Shown: positions 55,395 to 63,945 of the stretch, piece after piece
How positions within the stretch are numbered: position 1 is the stretch's first letter
Layout: every line of letters starts with the position of its first letter
Origin: Protula sp. h YS-2021
Taxonomy: Eukaryota > Annelida > Polychaeta > Sabellida > Serpulidae
DNA: 64,000 nucleotides
Assembly: GCA_949752745.1 (NCBI GenBank)
Contig: OX457025.1
Coordinates: forward strand, 102,906,558-102,970,557
Direction: 5' to 3'
Position numbers and translations under genes: made by a program
The notes under the pieces: model-generated
What the model was told of the DNA's origin: nothing
Database searches by the model: none
What the model saw: only the letters and a program-made list of their open reading frames with translations

Positions 55395-55958
55395 ATGTCT
55401 GCAGTGAGCGAACAACTACCATCTATGACAATGGTTCTAGAAAAGTCTGAGACAATGCCTGCAGAGCATTTTACAGTAAAGCCTGAGACAATACCTACAG
55501 CAAAGTCTAAGGCAATGCCCATGGTAAAGTCTGAGGCGAAGTCACGTCAACAGCGTCAAAAGCGACCACATCTTAGAAAGATAAAAAGAGATGAGTTACC
55601 AGCTATGACGCCGTCGTGTAAAAAGCGAAAAATTAAGACAGAGCCTCAAATGAAGCGAGAACCAGAGCGTAAAGCTGCTACCACCATGAAGAATATGAGT
55701 GTAGACGATTTACCGGTTATGATACCTATTAATGGAGAAATATATATTAAATTGGCGAAATATCAACAGAAAGTGATGGTTAACATTCGTGAATATATTA
55801 CGGGTCATACATCTGGGAGGTTACATCCTACCAAGAAGGGAATTTTGCTGTCATTGAACGATTGGCACATGTTGAAGAAGCAAATAACGGCAGTGGATCT
55901 CATGCTTCAGAAAATGGATCTGTATAAATGCAGTGACTGTCAGAAGATGGTTGAGTAG
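55395..55958 (+). CDS. PC4/p15-like transcriptional coactivator domain protein
   Basis: Encodes 187 residues from the first ATG (MSAVSEQLPSM). Residues 1 to about 100 are a basic, low-complexity region: repeated E-T-M/K-S-E units (LEKSETMPAEHF, VKPETIPTAKSK, VKSEAK), then KKRKIKTEPQMKREPERK, a likely nuclear-localisation region. The C-terminal part (about 110-175) matches the PC4 (SUB1/p15) single-strand DNA-binding fold: YIKLAKYQQKVMVNIREYI, then LHPTKKGILLSLNDWHMLKKQI. The last piece carries the family's KKGI.L....W..L signature. Ends CSDCQKM. PC4 proteins bind single-stranded or melted DNA and stimulate transcription. Own TATA box; poly(A) signals at 56,110 and 56,280. A broken homologue lies at 63.6-63.9 kb. 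Confidence 0.8.
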   Translation: MSAVSEQLPSMTMVLEKSETMPAEHFTVKPETIPTAKSKAMPMVKSEAKSRQQRQKRPHLRKIKRDELPAMTPSCKKRKIKTEPQMKREPERKAATTMKNMSVDDLPVMIPINGEIYIKLAKYQQKVMVNIREYITGHTSGRLHPTKKGILLSLNDWHMLKKQITAVDLMLQKMDLYKCSDCQKMVE

Positions 55959-56109
55959 ACAGCGAGGTGACTGTATATAACAGCATGACGAGCTTAGTGG
56001 ATGCTATGATTTCATCACCCTCAGTGTCGAAGATTGGAGCGAAGGTTTTGAAGCTTGACAAGAACTTAGCTTTGACTCATATGGACATAGACATTTGATA
56101 TGTAGTTCA

Positions 56110-56115
56110 AATAAA
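56110..56115 (+). terminator. Poly(A) signal of the PC4-like gene
   Basis: AATAAA 152 bp after the stop. A second AATAAA is at 56,280-56,285, beside the opposing signal of the zinc-finger gene. Confidence 0.55.
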
Positions 56116-56309
56116 ATTGTCTTCATATGTAGACTATGAAATTAACATGATCTATGTTCATGTGAAGTCAGTTGTTATAAAATTTTAAGTTATTTTCTTG
56201 TGAATATGCGCATGTATTAATATAATATGTATTTGAAATAGTTTTGTTTTTATCATAATTGTACATATTTGTAATATTCAATAAAAACACATATGATGCT
56301 TTTCAACTT

Positions 56310-56315
56310 TTTATT
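56310..56315 (-). terminator. Poly(A) signal of the zinc-finger gene
   Basis: TTTATT on the plus strand (AATAAA on the minus strand), 300 bp after the zinc-finger stop and 25-30 bp from the plus-strand AATAAA at 56,280. The two transcripts therefore end tail to tail. Confidence 0.5.
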
Positions 56316-56323
56316 TTTCTCAT

Positions 56324-56440
56324 ACAATACTTGGATATAATACATAATAAAACAATACTTGAATATAATACATAATAAAACAATTCTTGAATATAATACA
56401 TAATAAAACAATTCTTGAATATAATACATAATAATACAAA
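56324..56440 (-). repeat. 28-bp tandem repeat x4 in the zinc-finger 3' UTR
   Basis: Units start at 56,324, 56,352, 56,380 and 56,408 with ACAAT(A/T)CTTG and are followed by AATATAATACATAATAAA. Spacing is exactly 28 bp with no unique spacers. Confidence 0.9.
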
Positions 56441-56614
56441 ATCAACTATAATACCTAATATATGATATATAGTTTACCGGTCAATTAAAACCGCTTCAGG
56501 AACCTTACGACTTTATACGTTGCAAAGCAAGACATATATTAATACACAACGCTTAAGTTAATAAAATATTACAACATTTATAAAGTCTTTATCATAAAGT
56601 TTAGTCAAATAAGT

Positions 56615-57346
56615 CTATTTTTCTTCATCTGTTTCACTCTGTTCACTCTCCATGCCACTTTCTTCATCACTGCTGTCATCCTCCTCTTCATTATCTAGAA
56701 GCTCTTCAAAGAATGCATTGTTTTTCCTTATAGCCGCCTTTAGTGCCTTTGAATACTTGTAATGTTTTTCATCCACAAAGTAAGTAAAGTCCTTTAAAAT
56801 CTTTTGATAATGTTGGCTTTGTTCTAGACGCTGGGTATATTTGAATAGTCTCATAAACAGTTGTTTTAGTCCATGCTTATAAATGGCTCGAAGGTCATAG
56901 CTTGCTATCTCTCGCGCATCTTCAAGTCCTTGTTCTTCATATTCTAAAACATTTTCTTGAAATTTGTCATCATAGTCATCGTAGACTTCTTGAACCATAT
57001 CATACCAAACAGAGTCTATTTTTGACTCACTTTCAGAGTCTGTTTCTGACTCACTTTCAGAGCTGCTGTCACCAGCATCCTCACCACACTGCCCCATATG
57101 TTTGAGCAAAGCTTCTTCGCTGTTGTATAATGCACCACATTCTGTACAAGCATGTGCATTCTTTTCAGCCATGTTAACGCTTTCACTTTCCATAGAAGAC
57201 TCATCTAAAGTTTCCGTGAAAGGTAGTTTTACAGGGTTTTCTATATCTGATTCTTCATCCACATCTGACGTGTGAGCAACCTTTAAGTGTCTTTTAAGAC
57301 TTTGTGGCCAACTGTAAGATTTCGAACAAATGTTACATGTATACAT
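56615..57346 (-). CDS. C2H2 zinc-finger protein with acidic tail (Polinton-associated family)
   Basis: Encodes 243 residues. Finger 1 is YTCNICSKSYSWPQSLKRH then H (residues 2-25, C-x2-C-x12-H-x4-H). Finger 2 is ACTECGALYNSEEALLKHM (about 66-85), whose last ligand appears to be Cys (GQC). A Ser/Glu-rich linker (SSSESESETDSESES) follows. A predicted helical region (about 115-215) has WYDMVQEVYDDYDD, ARE..YDLRAIYKHGLKQLF, YQKILKDF and YSKALKAAIRKNN. The end is strongly acidic (DNEEEDDSSDEES). The finger-plus-helical-plus-acidic layout is shared with the broken gene at 13.7-14.6 kb. It may bind DNA and activate transcription of the element; this is inference. Promoter and first 10 codons lie in the inverted arm. 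TATATAAAG is about 53 bp upstream of the ATG. Confidence 0.8.
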   Translation of the reverse strand: MYTCNICSKSYSWPQSLKRHLKVAHTSDVDEESDIENPVKLPFTETLDESSMESESVNMAEKNAHACTECGALYNSEEALLKHMGQCGEDAGDSSSESESETDSESESKIDSVWYDMVQEVYDDYDDKFQENVLEYEEQGLEDAREIASYDLRAIYKHGLKQLFMRLFKYTQRLEQSQHYQKILKDFTYFVDEKHYKYSKALKAAIRKNNAFFEELLDNEEEDDSSDEESGMESEQSETDEEK

Positions 57347-57398
57347 CCTTTCGGTTCAACCTACACTATTCAAATGATGAGAAAGTCTTTAAACATAG

Positions 57399-57407
57399 CT
57401 TTATATA
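57399..57407 (-). promoter_or_regulatory. TATA box of the zinc-finger gene (right arm)
   Basis: TATATAAAG on the minus strand, about 53 bp before the ATG at 57,346, giving a 5' UTR of roughly 25-30 bases. Confidence 0.55.
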
Positions 57408-57410
57408 CAA

Positions 57411-57617
57411 CTTGTTGAACAACAACATGTTGAACATGTTGAACATGTTGAACAATTTGTTGAACATGTTGAACATGTTGAACAATTTGTTGAACATGTT
57501 GAACTTGTTGAACATGTTGAACATGTTGAACTTGTTGAACATGTTGAATATGTTGAACAACAACATGTTGAACAATTTGCTGAACATGTTGAACATGTTG
57601 AACAATTTGTTGAACAA
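57411..57617 (-). repeat. TTCAAC array, right-arm copy (207 bp)
   Basis: Same 9- and 12-bp words as in the left arm, but less than a third of the length. It directly adjoins the TATA box, so array length changes the distance between upstream arm sequences and the promoter. Confidence 0.95.
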
Positions 57618-59010
57618 TACCACGACGTAATATCTTCCAAAAATTATTCTAACACGTGTTTTTAAATGGGCTTGCCATTCGAACACGTCTTTTAAATGGG
57701 CTTGCCATTCGAACACGTCTTTTAAATGGGCTTGCCATTCGAACACATTTGAATGGGCGCAGTTTTCCTACATAACTATCCACATTTTCACTTCCCATTT
57801 TCCAACAATCAACCAACCAAGTGGTAGAATCGTCTGAAATGTGTAAAAACAAAATTTGTTACAGTTGGTTTAGACCCCTGATTTTTCCCCTACTTCAACA
57901 TGGTAAAATGTTAAAACTTATTTTATACATCATATGTTGCCAAAAAAACTACATTTGTTAAAGTTGATCTAGAACCACCATTTTTTTACTACAACAACAT
58001 GGTAAAAATGTTCAAACTTATTTTAAATATCATATGTTGTCAAAAACTAAATTTGTTAAATTTGGTCTAGAAACACCATTTTTCCACTACTATAACTTTA
58101 GAATTTTTGAATAAGTGGCTTGGTAAAATGCTAAAACCTATTTTAAACATCGTATGTTATCAAAACCTAAAATTGTTAAAGTTGATCTAGAACCACCATT
58201 TTTGTCACTACTACAACATGGTAAAAATGTTCAAACTTATTTTAAATATCATATGTTTTCAAAACCTAAATTTGTTAAATTTGGTCTAGAACCACCATTT
58301 TTCCACTACTATAACTTTAGAACTTTTGAATAAGTGGCTTGGTAAAATGCTAAAGCCTATTTTAAACATCATATGTTATCAAAACCTAAAATTGTTAAAG
58401 TTGATCTAGAACCACCATTTTTACACTATTATAACTTTAAAACATTTGAATAAGTAGCATGGTAAAATACTAAAACTTATTTTATACATTATATATTATT
58501 AAAAACTATATTTGTTAAATGTGCTTTAGAAGTGTCATTATCCAACTACTATAACATAAAACATAACGTAAGGAAAATCCCATCCAATTTATTGATCGTT
58601 CCCACACTCTGAACGAGTGCACTCTGAAATTTTATCGATCGGTTTTCCCCCCACACTCTGTATGAGTGCACTCTGAATTTATCGATCGGTTTTTCTCCCC
58701 ACACTCTGTACGAGTGCACTCTGAAATTTTATCGATCGGTTTTTTCTCCCACACTCTGTACGAGTGCACTCTGAATTAATCGATCGGTTTTCCCCCACTC
58801 TCTGTACACATTTACTTATGCTATGTGTGGTTATTGCAATGGGGAGACCATTGAAATATGACTAATTAAATATTATCATAATAATAATAATAATAAAAAA
58901 TTTTTTTAAAAAGTCACAGAGTCACATAATGTCACAGTCACATGTTGTCACATAATGTCACAGAGTCATAAAAATGAGCAAAAACTAAAAATAACCAAAA
59001 AAAAAATTTT

Positions 59011-59083
59011 TGTCCCAGCCGGGAACCGAACCCGGGGCTCTTACGTTGCTAGTCGTTCGCTCTAACCAGTGAGCCATTACGAC
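59011..59083 (-). tRNA. tRNA-like sequence, possible Ala(AGC), right arm
   Basis: Exact mirror of 53,068-53,140, with the same strong T arm and weak acceptor and anticodon stems. Confidence 0.35.
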
Positions 59084-59262
59084 TTCTCTGATGAACGATC
59101 TGATAATGACATACATACGTTTCACTAATTATGTTCATATAGCAATTCAATAGTCATATAGCTATATGATGTTGCATAGTCACGCGATGTAACAAAGTGT
59201 CACATTATGTAACATAGTGTAACATTGTGTCACATTGTGTTACAAAATGTTACATATTGTTA

Positions 59263-59313
59263 CAAAAAAAAAAAAAAAAAAACATTTTACAAAGTTTTGA
59301 ATTCACTTCAACT

Positions 59314-59345
<32 letters not shown>

Positions 59346-59435
59346 ATTTTACAAAGTTTTGAATTCACTTCAACTCAAAAAAAAAAAAAAAAAAAAAAAA
59401 AAAACATTTTACAAAGTTTTGAATTCACTTCAACT

Positions 59436-59470
<35 letters not shown>
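59263..59470 (-). repeat. Poly-A tracts with GAATTCACTTCAACTC unit
   Basis: Three A-runs of 18-32 bp separated by a ~38-bp unit; counterpart of 52,736-52,900 but with one more unit. The lysine-rich ORF here is an artefact. Confidence 0.9.
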
Positions 59471-59472
<2 letters not shown>

Positions 59473-59882
59473 TGACTTACCACAAGTCATTGGTTAATTT
59501 GTCTTCCAATCTTTCACTTCCCTTTTCCAAAGAATAACCAAATCTTTCACTTCTCTTTTCCAATGAATAGCTAATGTTTCACTTCCTTTTTCCAAAGAAT
59601 AGTCAATGTTTCACTTCGTCACCTAAGTCAATCCTTCACTTGTTCTTCAACTGCTTCAACTGTTTTCCCATGTGTATCCAACGGCAGCCAGAGCTTGAAT
59701 GATGCATATGTGCACATACAATGTGCTCTTATAGGAGTGTGGAATCACATCCTGGGGGGGGGGTCTCCGAATATTGAGGACGGGGAGGGGGGGTCTCCGA
59801 ATATTGAGGACGGGGGGGTCTCTGAAGATTGAGGACCCGGGGGGGTCTGAATATTGAGGAGTAGTAATATGATCGAAAGTAG

Positions 59883-59961
59883 TGCCGGAGGGCGGGTTTG
59901 AACCACCGACCTTCAGATCAGCATTACGAGTCCTATGCTCTACCCACTGAGCCATTCCGGC
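59883..59961 (-). tRNA. tRNA-Thr(CGU)-like gene 2, right arm
   Basis: Mirror of 52,235-52,313, 79 nt, with the 6-nt insert after the anticodon. Confidence 0.55.
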
Positions 59962-60114
59962 CAGAAGGTTAATGATTGGGAAAATAGTCCTCATATACAA
60001 TTAGAGCCACATGAAACATGAATTATAGGTCACGTGACATATGATTGACAGGTCACGTGACTAAAGACTCACTTTGACAACCTAAATGATATGATTGACA
60101 GAAAGTGAAAGTAG

Positions 60115-60199
60115 TGCCGGAGGGCGGGCTCGAACCACCGACCTTCAGATCATGCTTCCGCTTACGAGTCCTATGCTCTACCGACTGAGCCATTCCGGC
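60115..60199 (-). tRNA. tRNA-Thr(CGU)-like gene 1, right arm
   Basis: Mirror of 51,997-52,081, 85 nt, with the 12-nt insert after the anticodon. Confidence 0.55.
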
Positions 60200-60380
60200 C
60201 AGAAGGTTATTGATCGGGAAAATAGTCCTCATATACGGTGGGAGCTACATAACATGATTGACACATGACACGTGACACATGACACGTGACACATGATTGA
60301 CATGTCACGTGACTAATGATGTCATGATGACCTCATTATGACGTCATTCATACAGGCGCGCGCTCTTTCAATTACCATCT

Positions 60381-60410
60381 GGGCCAGAACTCTCATGAGA
60401 GTTCTGGCCC
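60381..60410. repeat. 30-bp perfect palindrome near the right tip
   Basis: A 15-bp half-site GGGCCAGAACTCTCA is followed at once by its reverse complement. The left arm has the same palindrome at 51,786-51,815 with one mismatch near its end (CGCCC instead of GGCCC). A further inverted half-copy, GAGAGTTCTGGCCC, lies 30-45 bp toward each tip. Confidence 0.9.
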
Positions 60411-60496
60411 ACCCTGTGACGTCATTTTGGCGCCAATTTTTGGGCCAGAACTCTCGTTTTTCAACTACTATTTTATAAAAATTAAGCATGCATTGA

Positions 60497-61257
60497 AAAT
60501 GACACTTATTTGTGAATCAGAATATAGAAAATTATTATCAAGTCAACCTTCAAATTATGATACTAAAGCTAAAGTAAAAAAGTAACGAAACTGCCACAGA
60601 AATATCTAAACTTCTTGATCGCCATTTAAGAACAACTAAATTACAAAATTAAAAATTTGCTGTAACAGTTGCTGCAGAAAAGTAAGAGAAGTCACAACGC
60701 TTAACATTTCTTAACCATTTTCCATCTATACATCATGTGAAAGCAACACAACTTCTGTCAGAACTTAAGAAGATGGTACAGGAGGGATAGATAAGAATGA
60801 ACGTGTTGAAAACTGTAGATGTAATTCAGATTTCTAACATTATTGATTTACTGAAAGAGGCATATTACCACAAGGATGGAAACAGTTTATTCAGGAAATT
60901 GTGGATGTTAATATGCCAAAAAAACTGTTTTTGGTAAACAGGCAACTCGTGAAGATTTACAAAAGAAATGAAACAGTATCAGAAGACAGTTTCCAGAAGG
61001 ATGGGAAAATATTTCAGTTTTCTAGAAAGAGGGTAAAATATTTTATACAGTTCTGTTGGTGTTTGCAGGAAAATGAAGGTACAACTCATATCCCTGTAAA
61101 AAGATATCAAAGTGCTTATTGTCAAGAAGAAATAATAAACAGCAACAGAGTGGAACATGCAGGCAGTGTACGTAGTGCATGTAACACACGTAATACACGC
61201 AATGTAAATGGTGTGAACGGCACGCCATCAGTCCGTCAACGTGCACATACGATCTAG
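60497..61257 (+). pseudogene. Polinton-associated ORF remnant upstream of capsid genes
   Basis: Frame-broken plus-strand segments: a helical piece (FLNHFPSIHHVKATQLLSEL, about 60,700-60,765) and PQGWKQFIQEIVDVNMPKKL (60,868-60,930, continuing into the ORF at 60,901-61,257). A small protein with a conserved W-x-x-F..I-x-x-x-N-V/M-P motif commonly lies near the capsid genes in invertebrate Polinton-like elements, but I am working from recollection of the pattern. Multiple stops. The 61,130-61,255 tail is repetitive (NTRNTRNVNGVNG) and doubtful. Confidence 0.45.
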
Positions 61258-61261
61258 TCAT

Positions 61262-61723
61262 CATGGATTCAACATTTTTTTACATTACTTTGGGAAGTAA
61301 TGCTAGCATAAATTGTTATCCTACTAATAAAACTTCTAATTATGAAATTCATTTGCGCCGTACATTATATTGAAAGTGAAATATGAAGTGGTCTAGCTGA
61401 AATTCAATACCCACATACATGAACGACAATGAGGCAAGGAATGGACTATTGATTGTCGATTATCATTAGATGCTACGTTTCATGAAGTTACTATTCCATA
61501 TGATTACTATAGATCCATCTTTGAAATATATGATGGCGTAAATGAAGAATTATCAGTATCTATTTATGCAAGTCCTATTCCGTTGAAGTATTATGAAATT
61601 AGATGAAGAGTTTTTCATATTTAAAAAAAATGGTCGTAACCATTTCCTTCATCAAGTGAGTGGAAATTTGCCAGGTTATACATGCAGCATGCAATATGGA
61701 AGTTGTATTGGTTTATTCTTGGG

Positions 61724-61732
<9 letters not shown>
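61262..61732 (+). pseudogene. Penton-like minor capsid protein remnant of a Polinton-like virus
   Basis: Starts with an ATG, then FYITLGSNASINCYPTNKTSN (61,270-61,335), which fits the N-terminus of the Polinton/adintovirus minor capsid (short jelly-roll) family, where S-N-A/S-S..Y-P-N-N..SN is usual. The continuation has AEIQYPH (about 61,400), YDYYRSIFEIYDGVNEEL (61,500-61,555) and [17 protein letters not shown] (61,675-61,725), in shifting frames. It ends in the (AG)n tract, so its C-terminal part is missing. Inactive. Confidence 0.55.

Positions 61733-61811
<79 letters not shown>
61727..61811 (+). repeat. (AG)42 microsatellite at a capsid-gene junction
   Basis: An 85-bp uninterrupted AG run. 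The end of the minor capsid and the start of the major capsid are both missing across it, so it marks an internal deletion of the provirus. Confidence 0.97.
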
Positions 61812-61813
<2 letters not shown>

Positions 61814-61825
61814 TTTTAAGCCTTT

Positions 61826-62383
61826 CGCAAACTGAGCACTAGTACAAGTATTTTGTTAGGACATACAGATGCATTGATGAAAAATTCTGCCAAGTTTTCT
61901 ATTACCCGAAAAGAACAAAATATTTTAGCCATTCGAGATAAATTTCAATCATTTGTGAAAGATAACATCTCTTTGGGTCAATTACCAAAACGTATTGCAA
62001 TTGTTGAGGATCTTACTGAAGCCTTTGTTGGAACAGTGTTGAGAAATCCATACAATTTTGAGTATGTTAATGTTCACCACATGAAAGTTTACACTAATGG
62101 TGAACCAGTCCTATCCAAACCCCTTAAGCTCAACATTGGTAAAGAAAAATATCTTGACGCTTTTGAAACTCTTTGCGAATCCTTTGATCAATTGAATGGT
62201 GGGAAAGGCTCTTTTATAAAAAGGAAAATTTGGTCTAGAGGTTATGCTTTATTTTCTTTCAACGTAAGAGCTGATTATGCTAGAGATGATCATTATTCCT
62301 TTACCAAAAATCGAAATCTGCGGTTAGAGATGAATTTTGCCGGTGTCGTGCAAAATACAGTTAATGTCATAGTCTATCGCTAA
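61826..62383 (+). pseudogene. Major capsid protein, C-terminal part (Polinton/adintovirus, F54H12.2-like)
   Basis: The longest open segment runs to 62,383 (ATG-like start at 61,853, but homology begins earlier at about 61,826). It shows the C-terminal half of the double-jelly-roll major capsid family known from C. elegans F54H12.2 and from Polintons: [73 protein letters not shown] and LRLEMNFAGVVQNTVNVIVY. The first half of the protein is absent, so this is a 5'-truncated relic even though the remaining frame is open. Confidence 0.65.
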
Positions 62384-63605
62384 GAAAAGATTTTAAGTAA
62401 AAAGTATGAGCATAATTCCATACCATTACATCAAATTTCCAATACTTGTGCTTTTATTTTGTGTATTATACATTGCATAGAGCTCGAGATAACAGTATGT
62501 GTGATATTATAGATATATTAAAAAGGATTGATGGGGATTTTGTGGTGAAAGACTTTGTATACAGACATTTTAAACCATTGTACTATTAAACTTCTTTATT
62601 TTTTCAAATTTGTTTTAGTGATATATTGGTCTAAATGTATATTTTGTAAATGCTTACTGAAACAGTGCTGTACTAATGTCACTTCATTCTAATTAGGTTA
62701 CTTGAGGCTGTAAATTTATTCGTAGTCCTCTCATTTAAATGGACGGTTCCTGGCGAGGTGTTAATTCACACGTAAACCGCCTTTTTATTTTCATTCTTAA
62801 GAAGAGATCTTGGCGAGATGTTAATTCATCCTTAAGCCTCCTTTTTATTTTCATTGTTATGGAGGGTCCCTGGAGAGGTGTTAACTCAATCGTAAGCCAT
62901 ATATCATATATTACATATTGTTATGTATTGTAATTAAGTAATACATTAGAGCGAAGTATTGTTTGATAAAAAATTAAAAAGCTGAAAAGCACCATGTGTG
63001 TTTTGTTGTTTTATTTAACATAACATGCCACAAATAATTGCAAGTGCTTGAAAACACAAAACAACTTTGTTATGGAAATGCTTGCATCATATTAGCCCAC
63101 TCAGAAGAACTTAAATTGATATAAGTATTATAAATGTTATCATTAAGTTTGTAAAGGTTATGAAAGCTAACATAACATTGATCCAACCCAATCTCTTTCA
63201 CATCAAAATGGGTTTAAAAAAATAAATAAAAAAAAATAAAAATGTCAATTCTCTTTGAACCATTGTACATATTCATTTGGTTCAATGCTAAGTTTCAAGT
63301 TCTTTCTAAGCATAAAAACTTGACCGCAGTGTTTCTGCACTGAGGATGATGAAATCAGGATATTCGGTAAGATCATCATACTGTTTAAACTGTATACAGC
63401 ATTTGCAATCACGTTAAATGACTCACACTAAGATCATCTGACACTTGTAGATAAAATCCTGGTATTGGTAAGGATTCAAAATAATGCTTCACAAAGGCTT
63501 GATTTCCAAGAGATAGGATAATGAAAGTTTCAAAATAATTAATCGTCAGTTCACCCAGGTAATCTAGAGATAGTTGCACGTTTCAATTTATGATAATAAA
63601 TGATT
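62384..63605. other. Intergenic of the Polinton remnant; one 3-copy repeat
   Basis: No intact gene. At 62,738-62,905 a ~63-bp unit (TGGCGAGGTGTTAATTCA, CCTTTTTATTTTCATT) is repeated three times. On the minus strand near 63,245-63,355 a short frame reads SVQKHCGQVFMLRKNLKLS then EYVQWFKEN before a stop. It looks coding-like, but no family is recognised. Confidence 0.4.
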
Positions 63606-63606
63606 T

Positions 63607-63945
63607 CTACTGAACCATCTTCTGAATGTCAAAGCATTTATACGCATCAGTCTACTGCAGCACGTGATCCACTGACGTCAATTGTTTCTTCAGCAGTTGC
63701 CATTCTTTCAATGAAACAAAATTCCCTACTTGGTAGGATATAACCCCCTAGAAGCGTGATCCGTGATATAGTCGCGAATGTTTACCATCACTCGTTGTTG
63801 ATATTTCATCAGTTCAATATATTTGGCTGTATTGATGGGTATCATACTCGGTAAATCATCTAGACTTATCTTTTTTACTTTGACCTTGCAGGGGCAACAG
63901 CTTTGCGCTGAGATTTTACAGCAATGGCAACAGTATTAAGCAAAG
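63607..63945 (-). pseudogene. Broken second copy of the PC4-like gene
   Basis: On the minus strand, DDLPSMIPIN and YQQRVMVNIRDYI then YPTK-stop-GILF align with DDLPVMIPIN, YQQKVMVNIREYI and HPTKKGILL of the gene at 55,395-55,958. The match continues to a DAYKC..QKMV end before a TAG at 63,607-63,609. A stop in the KKGI motif and a frameshift just after it inactivate this copy. It lies 1.2 kb downstream of the capsid remnants and faces them. Confidence 0.7.

Larger units (their letters stand above)
51726..60470. mobile_element. 8.75-kb element with 3.2-3.6-kb inverted arms carrying tRNA-like genes; two central genes
   Basis: The sequence from 51,726 (TAGTAGTTGAAAAACGAGAG) inward is repeated in reverse orientation ending at 60,470. 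Arms: 51,726-55,293 and 57,316-60,470, almost identical apart from copy number in simple repeats. The unique centre (55,294-57,315) holds a PC4-like gene and a zinc-finger gene facing each other. There is no transposase, polymerase or capsid, so it would depend on another element. The outer ends begin TAGTAG..., compatible with the 5'-AG ends of Polintons, but I found no 6-bp target duplication (flanks CTCAG(T) and (A)TTTTA). Related genes occur in Polinton debris at 13-15 kb and 60.5-64 kb. Confidence 0.8.
57316..60470 (-). repeat. Right inverted arm (3,155 bp)
   Basis: Mirror of 51,726-55,293 with the same order of sub-repeats and tRNA-like genes. Differences seen: a shorter TTCAAC array, longer A-runs, shorter C-rich patch, and scattered single-base changes (for example TGC versus TGT in the duplicated zinc-finger start). 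The inner border falls between CTT and ACAGTTGG, inside codon 10-11 of the zinc-finger gene. Confidence 0.85.

Noticed and set aside
56324..56440. 28-bp regular repeats as a CRISPR array
   Set aside because: Units abut without spacers and sit in a 3' untranslated region.
59227..59475. Lysine-rich 82-residue ORF
   Set aside because: Encoded by poly-A tracts of the right inverted arm.
51726..60470. Assembly artefact (false palindrome) as the explanation for the inverted arms
   Set aside because: Not fully excluded, but the arms differ in array length, A-run number and single bases, and they flank 2 kb of unique sequence with two genes. A simple mis-join would give identical arms. Long reads would settle it.
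61593..61842. Arg-Glu repeat proteins
   Set aside because: Products of the AG microsatellite following the minor-capsid remnant.
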